A program made the position numbers and the translations under genes. A DNA stretch of 15,011 nucleotides from the NCBI GenBank assembly GCA_019422005.1, contig JAHZEF010000049.1:1-15011 (forward strand). Direction: 5' to 3'. Of the stretch, positions 6,601 through 12,887 are shown piece after piece. The notes beneath the pieces are model-generated. The model saw only the letters and a list, made by a program, of their open reading frames with translations, was not told the origin of the DNA and did no database searches. The DNA comes from Clostridiales bacterium (GTDB lineage: Bacteria; Bacillota; Clostridia; Oscillospirales; Oscillospiraceae). Positions within the stretch are counted from its first letter, which is position 1; the number at the start of each line of letters is the position of its first letter.

Positions 6601-8107
6601 TGGGGGCACCGGTTTTGACCACGGAGAGATCTGCACTTTCTCCGATGGGAATGTCAATGGTATCCGTGTTGTTGGACAAGTCAGGGTCATACGTGGGGGA
6701 GGATACTGCTGCCGTGTTGGAGACGGCTCCGACGGCGGAGGAATCCAGAATTCCGCGCAGAAGGACGGCGGCGCTGCCCCCGGCGGCGATCTCACCCAGG
6801 GAAAGTGTGCCGCTCCATGGCTGCCAGACGGCGCCACCGTCGACGGAGAATTCTGCGCCCTGCAGTTCCGCAGGGGAAAAGTCGGTGAGGAGGGCATCCT
6901 GTGCCGGATCCGGCCCATTGTTGTAGAGCTTTATAGAGTAGGTCAGGCGTTGGCCTGCAGTGGCCGGAACCGGCTCCGCCGTTTTGGTGACCTGCAGATC
7001 AGCGGTGGGGAGAACCACCGTCCGGGGACAAATGGCGCCGTCGTTGAAGGAGGCAAAAAAGGTGGTGGAGAAGGGGACGCCAACGGCTGTATTGCCGGAG
7101 TGCGTATAGCGGTACACCGTGCCGTCGTTGTTGGCAATGGCATAGAGTGTGCCGGTACTGTCTATGACCACTGCGCCGAAGGAAGCGTTGGGGTTGGGTG
7201 CGGAAGTGGACAGAGAAACGGCCTGGCCGGTGGTGGGTGTGATGCGGGTGAGAACGCCATTGCGCTGGACGCCGTACAGATTGCCGTCTGAGGGGTCGTA
7301 AGCCCAGTCGCTGATGTTCACTGCGGCGGACAGCGGCGTACCGTAGTTGGAGGTTTGTTCCGTATAACCTGTACGGGGATCCACCAGTTTCAGAAATGTA
7401 GGAGAGCCGGGCCGCAGATCCACCGTATAGAACCGGGCTGCGGCGTTGATATACAGATAGAAGAACCCGTTGGCATCAAAGGTTCCCGTGTTGTAACCGT
7501 CGGCCGGAAGCCCGGCAGGTCTGCCGATCTGTGTGAGGGCGGCGTCTCCGTCGATACGGACCAGGCTGTTGGTGGTCTGATCATAGCCGTAGAGGTAATC
7601 GTCCAGAGGGCTGTAGCCGATGGCATTTACGTCGTGAGCCGGGGAAAGCGGGCCGCGAAGCGTGGATTGGCCGGTGACCAGATCGATATCGTACCAGCTG
7701 GTGGGACGGCTTACAAACTGAATCATCCGGGGGGAGCATGGCAGGGGGCTGTCTGAGGCGTCGTGTGCAAAATTTTGCCCGGGAATTGCCGCATTGCTCT
7801 CAATCTGGGCGGCGGTGACGGTGACGGTCCATGCGCGGGGCGTGTTGGAATGCAGATAGCCCGCAGGCTGGGAGACAACTGTGGGCGGGCAGGCGTTGGG
7901 CTGCGCGGCTGTCTCATAGATGGTATAAACGCCCGGGACGGCGACTGTGAAGCGGTAGCTGCCGCTGAGGTCGGTTTGGACGACGGAGCAGCCGCCGGCC
8001 GCTGCGTATAAAGCGACAAATACACCGGCAATCCCGGGGTCTGCCGGATCATATTGTCCAGTTCGGTTCAGGTCGTTGTAGACAAGACCGCTGATTGTGG
8101 CTGGCAT
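3692..8107 (-). CDS. Giant surface-type protein: SdrD-B-like domain, DUF6923, nine DUF11 repeats
   Basis: This 1471-residue beta-rich protein is probably structural or adhesive. Residues 1-117 form an SdrD B-like domain with a calcium-loop pattern (NDLNRTGQYDPADPG, Asp12, Asn14, Asp20, Asp23). Residues about 128-365 resemble the DUF6923 beta-propeller: repeated YDIDLVTG, YSPLDDYLYGYD and WAYDPSDGNLYGV units. From residue 369 to the end are nine DUF11 repeats, each starting ADLxxxKT and ending TPDPxPDNN. The start chosen is ATG 8107: AAGGAG (8117-8122) lies 9 nt upstream, whereas ATG 8116 would touch it. There is no signal peptide, transmembrane segment, LPXTG or SLH domain. Cysteines occur at 40, 73, 124 and about 359, are absent from repeats 1-8, and number seven in repeat 9. 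The gene is divergent from the cobalamin operon. A spore-surface or non-classically exported location is possible; function is not known. Confidence 0.9.
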   Translation of the reverse strand: MPATISGLVYNDLNRTGQYDPADPGIAGVFVALYAAAGGCSVVQTDLSGSYRFTVAVPGVYTIYETAAQPNACPPTVVSQPAGYLHSNTPRAWTVTVTAAQIESNAAIPGQNFAHDASDSPLPCSPRMIQFVSRPTSWYDIDLVTGQSTLRGPLSPAHDVNAIGYSPLDDYLYGYDQTTNSLVRIDGDAALTQIGRPAGLPADGYNTGTFDANGFFYLYINAAARFYTVDLRPGSPTFLKLVDPRTGYTEQTSNYGTPLSAAVNISDWAYDPSDGNLYGVQRNGVLTRITPTTGQAVSLSTSAPNPNASFGAVVIDSTGTLYAIANNDGTVYRYTHSGNTAVGVPFSTTFFASFNDGAICPRTVVLPTADLQVTKTAEPVPATAGQRLTYSIKLYNNGPDPAQDALLTDFSPAELQGAEFSVDGGAVWQPWSGTLSLGEIAAGGSAAVLLRGILDSSAVGAVSNTAAVSSPTYDPDLSNNTDTIDIPIGESADLSVVKTGAPSPARPGDPITYTIVTANAGPSSAVNVILEDPQPPFLNGPEWSQDNGASWQPWQSVISLGTLLPGEASVILLRGTVSASAPPLISNTVTVSSSTPDPDPDNNTSTEAIPITLSADLAVTKTGAPNPAAAGGVLTYTVELANLGPADARNTVLSDPLPAQLADGSYSLDGVSFQPWAGALALGTFPAGTARTVFLRGTVDPAAAGILSNTVTVSSDTPDPNPDNNSFTELTPINTAADLLLTKTGTPSPVLHGLVLTYTVAIQNLGPDPATDVRLNDTLPAMLLQPEYSLDSGVSWSPWSGSISPGTLAAGQTLSILLRGTVSPDAEGILENTAAVTSATPDPNPDNNSDTALIPVDAAADLSIAKSAQPAIAAAGESLTYTLTVFNAGPSAAQDVFVADSLPAVLLNAEFSVDGGPFTPWSSPYPAKTLLPNSSTTLVIRGTVSPSAPAEPLRNTAVVSASTPDPNPDNNTDSVSVDVEASADLSVVKLGTASPAVPGQPFQYSITIRNAGPSDSQGVLLTDAVPLQLLNPQFSADGGQSWAPWSTPYTLGTLPAGQEQTILIRGTVSNAAADTLRNTAAVSSNTPDPDLSNNVDTDQTPIQPSADLSLSKTGSPASAALGDQLVYTLILANAGPADAENAVLTDLLPVGLSGAEHSADGGNTWAPWNGTLALGTLPAGQAQTHLIRAIVSPDAAGSLVNTAVLTSDTPDPDPSDNTDTWETPLPLAADLSVEKTGPAGPVSPGQQIAYTILAANAGPDTARNVLLTDLMPAELLNPEFSQDGGGSWSLWNGSLSLGDLPGGASLSLQLRGTLSASARGALSNTAVISSPTPDPDPSNNRSTSSLPVAEGTDLQLCKCAPACAHPCSTLVYTLTITNLGPARAQQVTVTDLLPPELLCPVFSLDYGESWHMWAGQLTWASLEPGQSFSFLIAGTVGRCARGPIINRASVTSLTPELDPSNNSAQACTQIR
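3695..7003 (-). repeat. Nine tandem DUF11 repeats, 369-bp period
   Basis: In translation order the repeats lie at 6635-7003, 6266-6634, 5900-6265, 5531-5899, 5162-5530, 4793-5161, 4424-4792, 4055-4423 and 3695-4054. Seven of the first eight are exactly 369 bp (123 residues), the third is 366 bp, and the last is shorter. Most diverge at the DNA level but keep short near-identical blocks at the TPDPxPDNN end. For example, the same 20 bp occurs at 5565-5584 and 5934-5953, exactly one period apart. Each unit has a YSxDGGxSWxPW centre and an LLRGTV strand. Confidence 0.9.
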
Positions 8108-8163
8108 GAGAAACATCTCCTTCTTTGGATTGGCGGAGCCGTGCGGATGAAGGGCCGCCAGTC

Positions 8164-8172
8164 TATTTTATG
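8164..8172 (-). promoter_or_regulatory. Possible -10 element of the DUF11 gene, sporulation-sigma-like
   Basis: Read on the minus strand this is CATAAAATA, matching the CATAnnnTA form of mother-cell sporulation sigma factor -10 elements, about 57 bp before the start codon. No convincing -35 is seen at the right distance (a C-rich run is there instead). No good sigma-A promoter was found for this gene either. Speculative. Confidence 0.2.
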
Positions 8173-8258
8173 TACCAGGCAGCCAAAAGGGGAGCGCGAA
8201 AAGAGAAGGGGATGAAAGCGCCTGCCGCCCGGCCGGCACTGGGATCTGTGCAAACGCC

Positions 8259-8294
8259 TTGACTTCCGGTGCGGACTGTGATACCATTTATAAT
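8259..8294 (+). promoter_or_regulatory. Promoter of the cobalamin-uptake operon
   Basis: TTGACT (8259-8264) is a good -35. The -10 is ambiguous. TACCAT (8282-8287) has the ideal 17-bp spacer but is a weaker match. A perfect TATAAT lies at 8289-8294, which would need a 24-bp spacer. Either puts the transcription start just ahead of the riboswitch, near 8294-8301. Confidence 0.65.
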
Positions 8295-8312
8295 ACCAAA
8301 GTAAATAGAGAG

Positions 8313-8490
8313 TTGAGTGCCCCGATGGAAGGGAGCCTTCTGAGGGGAGAATAGGGAATCGTGTGCAAATCACGAACGGTACCGCCGCTGTATGCGCGGA
8401 GACTCTGTCTTAGACGAGAAGTCAGTCACTGGATGGGTTCCGGGAAGGCTGGACAGAGTTGAAGAGGCGCAAGTCAGAAGACCTGCTCAA
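8313..8490 (+). promoter_or_regulatory. Cobalamin riboswitch
   Basis: Core conserved boxes of the B12-sensing RNA are visible in order. These are TGCCCC (8318-8323) for P2, TAGGGAATCGTGTGCAAATC (8352-8371), ACGG(T)ACCGCCGCTGT (8375-8391), GTCAGTCACTGG (8421-8432), CCGGGAAGGCTGGACAG (8440-8456) and AAGTCAGAAGACCTGC (8471-8486). TTGAG (8313-8317) and CTCAA (8486-8490) close P1. GTCACTG replaces the usual GCCACTG, a minor deviation. Bound corrinoid is expected to switch off the downstream genes, as is usual for B12 uptake. A terminator follows 40 nt later, so control is probably at transcription. The antiterminator partner is not obvious by eye. Confidence 0.93.
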
Positions 8491-8530
8491 GTCGGGATTC
8501 AGATCCGGGGAGATCGCTTGTTTACGGAAA

Positions 8531-8568
8531 AACGGCCGTGGCAGTAATTGCCGCGGCCGTTGGTTTTT
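8531..8568 (+). terminator. Riboswitch-controlled intrinsic terminator
   Basis: AACGGCCGTGGCA (8531-8543) pairs with TGCCGCGGCCGTT (8549-8561) over a 5-nt loop, with one G-U pair, and is followed by GG and TTTTT (8564-8568). It lies between the riboswitch and the first gene, so it is the likely expression platform. Confidence 0.85.
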
Positions 8569-8692
8569 GCAGGAGGCAGGAACCGGCAATACAATGGAGT
8601 TTCCTGGAAATCGCTGCCGGAAACTGCGGACGGCAAGAAAGAATGCGTGCAATTCGGTTTCCATCAAAAAAATATCACTGGAGGGGTTGTGC

Positions 8693-10363
8693 ATGGCGAG
8701 GAGAATGAGGAGTTTTTTGGGGCTGGTTTTGGCGGTATGTCTGCTGTTTGGCCTGTCTGTGCAGTCCTTTGCGGCGGTGTCGGATGACGCATTGGCAGCC
8801 GCTGTGGAGGATACCGCCCAATACTTGTATCAGACTGTGAAGAGCCCGCAGGTAGGCTCAATCGGCGGCGAATGGGCGGTATTGGGGCTGGCGCGGAGCG
8901 GTTATGAGGTGCCGGAAGCGTATTATCAGGCTTATTATGCCGCTGTGGAGGATACCGTAAAGGCCTGCAGAGGCGAGCTTCATGATAAGAAGTATACGGA
9001 GTATTCCCGTGTGATTGTGGCGCTTTCCTCCATCGGCAAGGATGCCCGGAACGTGGCGGGATATGATCTGACAAAGCCCTTGGGCGACTATGACAAAACG
9101 ATCTGGCAGGGGCTTAACGGCCCGATCTGGGCTTTGATCGCATTGGATTCCCGCAATTATCCCATGCCGGAAAACCCGGAGGCTCAGACACAGGCCACCC
9201 GTCAGATGTACATTGACCGGATTTTGGAATGCCAGCTTGCCGACGGCGGCTGGAGCCTGTTCGGCGGAACCCCGGCCGCTTCTGCCGGCGACGGCGTATC
9301 CGATCCCGATATCACAGGCATGGCGCTGCAGGCGCTGGCCAAGTATCAGGACCAGCCGGCGGTGGCCGAGGCCACCCGGGAGGCGCTGGCATGCATGAGC
9401 AGCCAGCAGGATGCTTCCGGCGGATTTTCTTCCTGGGGGACGGCCAATTCTGAAAGCTGCGTTCAGATGATTGTCGCCCTGTGTGAACTGGGGATTCCGC
9501 TGGAGGACACGCGGTTTGTGAAAAACGGAAATACACTGCTGGACAATCTCATGACGTTCTATGTCAAGGGGAAGGGGTTCCTGCATACGGACAGTGGATC
9601 CGGTTCCAGCCAGATGGCCACAGAACAGGCGCTCTATGGGATGGCAGCTGTGCAGCGCCAGCGCGGTGGTGAGAACAGTCTGTACCGTATGAGCGATGCC
9701 GATACGGTTTCGACAGGCGCCGGAGACGCTGCAGGGGCCGGCCTGAGCGGAAAGCATGCTGACATCAAGGCAGTCCCCGTTTCGCAGCCCGGAAAAACGT
9801 TTGCAGATATCTCCGGAGCCGCCGCCCATGAAAACCAGCTGGCCATTGAGGCGCTGGCTTCCCGGGGGATCGTGGATGGAATGGGGAACGGTCTGTTTGA
9901 ACCGGAAAAAACCATGACCCGCGCCCAGTTTTCTGCCATTGTTGTCCGCGCACTGGGCCTAACGCCGAAGGCTAACCAGGATTTCACCGATGTGGCGTCC
10001 GGCCAATGGTATGCGCCTTATGTTGGGACGGCCTCTGATTATGGGGTGATCAACGGCGTCGGCGACGGCAGATTCAATCCGGAGGGGACCATTACCCGTC
10101 AGGAAGCCGCCGTGATGGTGGCCCGCGCCGCGAAGCTCTGCGGCATGGATACAGAATTGGACTCCGCTGCAACCCGGGATGTGCTGGCGCAGTTTACCGA
10201 CTATGTTACTGCTGCCGAGTGGGCACGCCAAGGGATTGCGGTGTGCTACCAGCATGGAATTCTGGATGATTCAGATCTGGAGATCCGCCCCAAAGCGCCG
10301 ATTCTGCGGTGTGAGATCGCGCAGATGCTTTATAACTTGCTGGGGGAGGCCAATTTGCTGTAA
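8693..10363 (+). CDS. Secreted SLH-anchored alpha/alpha-toroid protein (intrinsic-factor alpha-domain-like)
   Basis: This 556-residue exported protein starts with a signal peptide (1-27, Arg-rich n-region, hydrophobic 8-22, likely cleavage in QSFAA). Residues about 30-330 form a prenyltransferase/terpene-cyclase-like alpha/alpha toroid with helical repeats and DGGW (184-187) and SGGF (242-245) turns, the fold of the cobalamin-binding alpha domain of intrinsic factor and transcobalamin. Three SLH domains follow (about 367-425, 430-490, 500-550), which tether proteins to secondary cell-wall polymer. The start is ATG 8693 with GGAGGGG six nt upstream. An in-frame ATG at 8594 would bury the signal peptide, and a frame open from 8459 runs through the riboswitch. 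It is first in the riboswitch operon, 17 nt before the DUF4430 gene. Corrinoid capture at the cell wall is inferred from fold and context, not shown. Confidence 0.88.
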   Translation: MARRMRSFLGLVLAVCLLFGLSVQSFAAVSDDALAAAVEDTAQYLYQTVKSPQVGSIGGEWAVLGLARSGYEVPEAYYQAYYAAVEDTVKACRGELHDKKYTEYSRVIVALSSIGKDARNVAGYDLTKPLGDYDKTIWQGLNGPIWALIALDSRNYPMPENPEAQTQATRQMYIDRILECQLADGGWSLFGGTPAASAGDGVSDPDITGMALQALAKYQDQPAVAEATREALACMSSQQDASGGFSSWGTANSESCVQMIVALCELGIPLEDTRFVKNGNTLLDNLMTFYVKGKGFLHTDSGSGSSQMATEQALYGMAAVQRQRGGENSLYRMSDADTVSTGAGDAAGAGLSGKHADIKAVPVSQPGKTFADISGAAAHENQLAIEALASRGIVDGMGNGLFEPEKTMTRAQFSAIVVRALGLTPKANQDFTDVASGQWYAPYVGTASDYGVINGVGDGRFNPEGTITRQEAAVMVARAAKLCGMDTELDSAATRDVLAQFTDYVTAAEWARQGIAVCYQHGILDDSDLEIRPKAPILRCEIAQMLYNLLGEANLL

Positions 10364-10380
10364 TAGATTGGAGAAATACC

Positions 10381-11382
10381 ATGTGGTGGAAGAGAAATCG
10401 GTGGAAAGTACTTGTGCCGCTTCTGGTTGTGGCGGTTCTGGCCGCGGCGTTCTGGTATGGCGGCGGTGCGCCGGGGCTCCAGGGCTGGACGGTGGATCGG
10501 GAATCGCCTGAAACGGACCGGGATCAGCTGCAGCAGAGCATGACCGCAGAACCGGAACAGGAGGATCCGGATCCGGACGGCGGCCGGAAGGATGTTCCTG
10601 CAGGCGGAACGGAGAGCCCGGCACAGGAAGAACAGGACGGCGTCGGGGAACCGGCCGATCCGGAGCCGCATGGGACGTCTTCTGCCGTTCCGGAGCAAAC
10701 GCAGGAGGAGGTACCGCCTGCGGAACCGGAATTGTCCGGCCGGCCCGGCGGTGAGGACGGCGGCATGACTGCGCAGGAGAAGGTCACCGCTGCGGCAGCA
10801 TTGGCCGGCGCGTCTTCGCCCGGTGTTGCGGCAGGCAGCGAGGCTTATTCGGAAGCGCAGGGGATGGTGATTGATCCGGCTACGGGAAAGGATCAATATC
10901 TGACCGACCCGGTGCCGGAAGGAAAGCCGCTCCCGGTGGAGCCCCAGGATGCCGTAATCTCGGATACTGCGTATACCTGCACCCTGTCCATTTCCTGTGC
11001 GGCAATCCTGGCGCATATGGATTGGCTGGATCCGGAAAAAACAGAGTTGGTGCCGGAGGACGGGTGGATTCTGGAACCCACGGAGGTAACGTTCTACGAA
11101 GGAGAAAGCGTATTCAATGTGCTTCAGCGGACCTGCAAGCAAAAGGGGATCCATATGGAGTTTGAAAATACGCCGATGTATAATTCCGCCTATATTGAAG
11201 GGATCCACAATCTCTATGAATTTGACTGCGGCGAGCTGTCAGGTTGGATGTATCAGGTAAACGAATGGTTCCCCAACTATGGGTGCAGCCGCTATCAGCT
11301 GAAAAACGGGGATGTGGTCTGCTGGGAATATACCTGTGACCTGGGAGTGGATATCGGGGGTTACGCCGCTGCAGGCGGTTGA
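10381..11382 (+). CDS. Membrane-anchored DUF4430 (transcobalamin C-terminal-like) protein
   Basis: This 333-residue protein has an N-terminal membrane anchor (about 9-27, preceded by Arg/Lys). A long low-complexity Pro/Glu/Gly linker (about 38-190) follows, then a C-terminal DUF4430 domain (about 198-325). DUF4430 is the family of the beta domain of intrinsic factor/transcobalamin. Visible hallmarks are FYEGESVFNVLQ (238-249), YIEGIHNLYEFDCGELSGWM (271-290), a following NEWFPNYGCSRY stretch and NGDVVCWEYTCDLG. The domain holds seven cysteines, possibly disulfide-bonded outside the cell. The start is ATG 10381 with GGAG at 10370-10373. It lies 17 nt behind the SLH-toroid gene, with a hairpin after the stop. 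The likely role is the second, membrane-side half of a corrinoid-binding pair feeding the ECF importer; this is inference. Confidence 0.88.
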   Translation: MWWKRNRWKVLVPLLVVAVLAAAFWYGGGAPGLQGWTVDRESPETDRDQLQQSMTAEPEQEDPDPDGGRKDVPAGGTESPAQEEQDGVGEPADPEPHGTSSAVPEQTQEEVPPAEPELSGRPGGEDGGMTAQEKVTAAAALAGASSPGVAAGSEAYSEAQGMVIDPATGKDQYLTDPVPEGKPLPVEPQDAVISDTAYTCTLSISCAAILAHMDWLDPEKTELVPEDGWILEPTEVTFYEGESVFNVLQRTCKQKGIHMEFENTPMYNSAYIEGIHNLYEFDCGELSGWMYQVNEWFPNYGCSRYQLKNGDVVCWEYTCDLGVDIGGYAAAGG

Positions 11383-11387
11383 AATCC

Positions 11388-11415
11388 GGGGCGCGGCAGA
11401 ACGCCGCGCCCTTTT
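11388..11415 (+). terminator. Intra-operon terminator-like hairpin (attenuator)
   Basis: GGGCGCGGC (11389-11397) pairs perfectly with GCCGCGCCC (11403-11411) over a 5-nt loop and is followed by TTTT (11412-11415). It lies between the DUF4430 and ECF-T genes. The U-tract is short, so partial termination or 3'-end protection is likely, giving more binding protein than transporter. Confidence 0.65.
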
Positions 11416-11420
11416 CAGAG

Positions 11421-11437
11421 TAGGAGGGTGCCTTATT
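11421..11437 (+). promoter_or_regulatory. Strong Shine-Dalgarno paired with a rare AUU start
   Basis: TAGGAGGG (11421-11428) is followed six nt later by in-frame ATT (11435-11437). No in-frame ATG, GTG or TTG lies between the end of the DUF4430 gene and the conserved SFSGYHP motif. The placement argues for AUU initiation of the ECF-T gene. Confidence 0.6.
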
Positions 11438-12337
11438 CGAAATCGTGATTCATTTTCCGGCTACCATCCGGCCGTCAATTTTTTGTATTTTGCGCTGGTG
11501 CTGGTGTTTTCCATGTTTTTTATGCATCCGGCCTGCCTGCTGATCTCTCTGGCGTCGGCGATTGCCTATAATATCTCTCTCAATGGGCGGAAAGCCGTGC
11601 GGCTCCAGGTGGTTTATATGCTGCCGATGATGCTGATAGCGGCGATTGTCAACCCGGCGTTTAACCATGAAGGGGCTACGCTGCTGGCGTATCTGCCGTC
11701 CGGCAATCCGCTGACGCTGGAAAGCATCCTTTATGGTGCGGCGGCTGCTCTGATGCTGGCTGCCGTTGTTACATGGTTTTCCAGCTATCATGCTGTGATG
11801 ACGTCGGATAAGTTCGTTTATCTGTTTGGAAGGGTGATTCCGGCGCTCAGTCTGGTATTGTCCATGACGCTGCGCTTTGTGCCCAAATTCAAGGCGCAGC
11901 TTCAAGTGGTTCGCGATGCGCAGCGCTGTGTGGGGCGTGATGTGTCCGACGGGCCTGTGCTTCAGCGGCTGAAGAATGCCATTACCATTCTGTCCATTAT
12001 GCTGACCTGGGCGCTGGAAAACGCCATTGAAACGGCGGACAGTATGAAAAGCCGCGGTTATGGGCTCCCGGGGCGGACCGCCTTTTCCATATACCGGTTC
12101 GATGACCGGGACAAGGCCGCCCTCATCTGGCTCGGTTTCTGCGGAATTTATATTCTGTCCGGCTGGGCTGCAGGCGGATTATATTGGCGGTATTACCCCA
12201 CAATCAAGGGCGCGGCGCTGTCTCCGTTTCATGTCAGCTTTCTGCTGATATATCTGGCGCTGTGCCTGACGCCGGTAATCCTGAACCACAGGGAAGCGCG
12301 TGTGTGGAACAAACTCAGACAGGAGGGGGCCGCCTGA
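11435..12337 (+). CDS. ECF transporter T component (energy-coupling transmembrane protein)
   Basis: This is the integral-membrane scaffold of an energy-coupling-factor vitamin importer, linking the ATPases to the substrate-binding S component. It has 300 residues with several hydrophobic segments (about 13-45, 55-75, 95-115, 132-148, 180-198, 228-250, 264-284). The N-terminal SFSGYHPAVNF motif is typical of clostridial T components, and the SMKSRGYG motif (203-210) is the conserved Arg-Gly coupling-helix signature that contacts the ATPases. The best start is AUU 11435. The ATG at 11312 lies in another frame inside the DUF4430 gene and would add an unrelated N-terminus. The stop lies 1 nt before the next start, so translational coupling is likely. 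The cobalamin substrate is inferred from the riboswitch and neighbours. Confidence 0.88.
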   Translation: MRNRDSFSGYHPAVNFLYFALVLVFSMFFMHPACLLISLASAIAYNISLNGRKAVRLQVVYMLPMMLIAAIVNPAFNHEGATLLAYLPSGNPLTLESILYGAAAALMLAAVVTWFSSYHAVMTSDKFVYLFGRVIPALSLVLSMTLRFVPKFKAQLQVVRDAQRCVGRDVSDGPVLQRLKNAITILSIMLTWALENAIETADSMKSRGYGLPGRTAFSIYRFDDRDKAALIWLGFCGIYILSGWAAGGLYWRYYPTIKGAALSPFHVSFLLIYLALCLTPVILNHREARVWNKLRQEGAA

Positions 12338-12338
12338 G

Positions 12339-12881
12339 ATGCCGGAACTTTATTGCGTGGAATCCATGGCGTGTTCCGCCGCTGTTTCCGAATATGCGGA
12401 GCATTGTGTTGACGTGGAAAAATTTCTCAGATACTGCAGGACATGCGGAAATTATGAGCGCCGCTGGTCCTGCCCGCCCTTTGAATTTGACCCGATGTCG
12501 GTTTGGCGGCAATTCCGCACGTTTCGGATTTTTGCACGCATTGTGACTGCAGCGCCGGGGGGCGGGCTTACATCCATGCTCCGGGGCATGAGAGAAGAAA
12601 AACAAAGACTGATGGGAATGCTGCTGCGCCTGGAAAGGGAGACGCCTCATTCTCTGGCACTGTCGGCGGGAGGCTGCGACCTCTGCGGCGGTGACTGTAC
12701 CCGGTCCGGCGGAATGCCGTGCCGCAGGCCGGACGAAATGCGGTATTCCATTGACGCTCTGGGAGGCGACCTGTCCAAAACCATGGAGCGGTATTTTGGA
12801 AGACCCATTCTTTGGATTCAAAACGGCAAGGCGCCGGATTACCTGACACTGGCAGGCGGCCTGCTGGTCCGGGAGGGATGA
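12339..12881 (+). CDS. DUF2284 Cys-rich predicted metal-binding protein
   Basis: This 180-residue soluble protein is of the DUF2284 type (predicted metal binding, function unknown). Ten cysteines are visible: 6, 12, 23, 33, 36, 45, 113, 116, 120 and 128. The characteristic pieces are CRTCGNYERRWSCPPF (33-48) and GCDLCGGDCTRSGGMPC (112-128), which look like Fe-S or metal ligand clusters. It has no signal peptide or membrane helix, so it is cytoplasmic. The start is ATG 12339 behind AGGAGGGGG (12321-12329), 1 nt after the ECF-T stop. A GTG at 12300 would overlap that gene. It is sandwiched between T and ATPase genes of the same importer. A role in handling the imported corrinoid (reduction, ligand removal, cobalt chemistry) is attractive but unproven. 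Confidence 0.85.
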   Translation: MPELYCVESMACSAAVSEYAEHCVDVEKFLRYCRTCGNYERRWSCPPFEFDPMSVWRQFRTFRIFARIVTAAPGGGLTSMLRGMREEKQRLMGMLLRLERETPHSLALSAGGCDLCGGDCTRSGGMPCRRPDEMRYSIDALGGDLSKTMERYFGRPILWIQNGKAPDYLTLAGGLLVREG

Positions 12882-12887
12882 TCATCA

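Noticed and set aside
3695..7003. Regular repeats considered as a CRISPR array
   Set aside because: The unit is 369 bp, in frame, diverged and encodes DUF11 domains.
6443..7291. Plus-strand open frames of up to 282 aa opposite the DUF11 gene
   Set aside because: They are Gly/Arg-rich mirror frames of a GC-rich repeat gene, with no ribosome binding sites or recognisable domains.
8459..8692. Frame open upstream of the SLH-toroid gene, adding 78 residues (or 33 from ATG 8594)
   Set aside because: It runs through the riboswitch and terminator, lacks a good ribosome binding site, and would bury a clear signal peptide that begins at ATG 8693.
11312..11434. ATG at 11312 as the start of the ECF-T gene
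   Set aside because: It lies inside the DUF4430 coding region in another frame, has no ribosome binding site, and adds an N-terminus unlike the family; the strong Shine-Dalgarno is at 11421.
12300..12338. GTG 12300 as the start of the DUF2284 gene
   Set aside because: It overlaps the ECF-T gene, whereas AGGAGGGGG at 12321-12329 fits ATG 12339.
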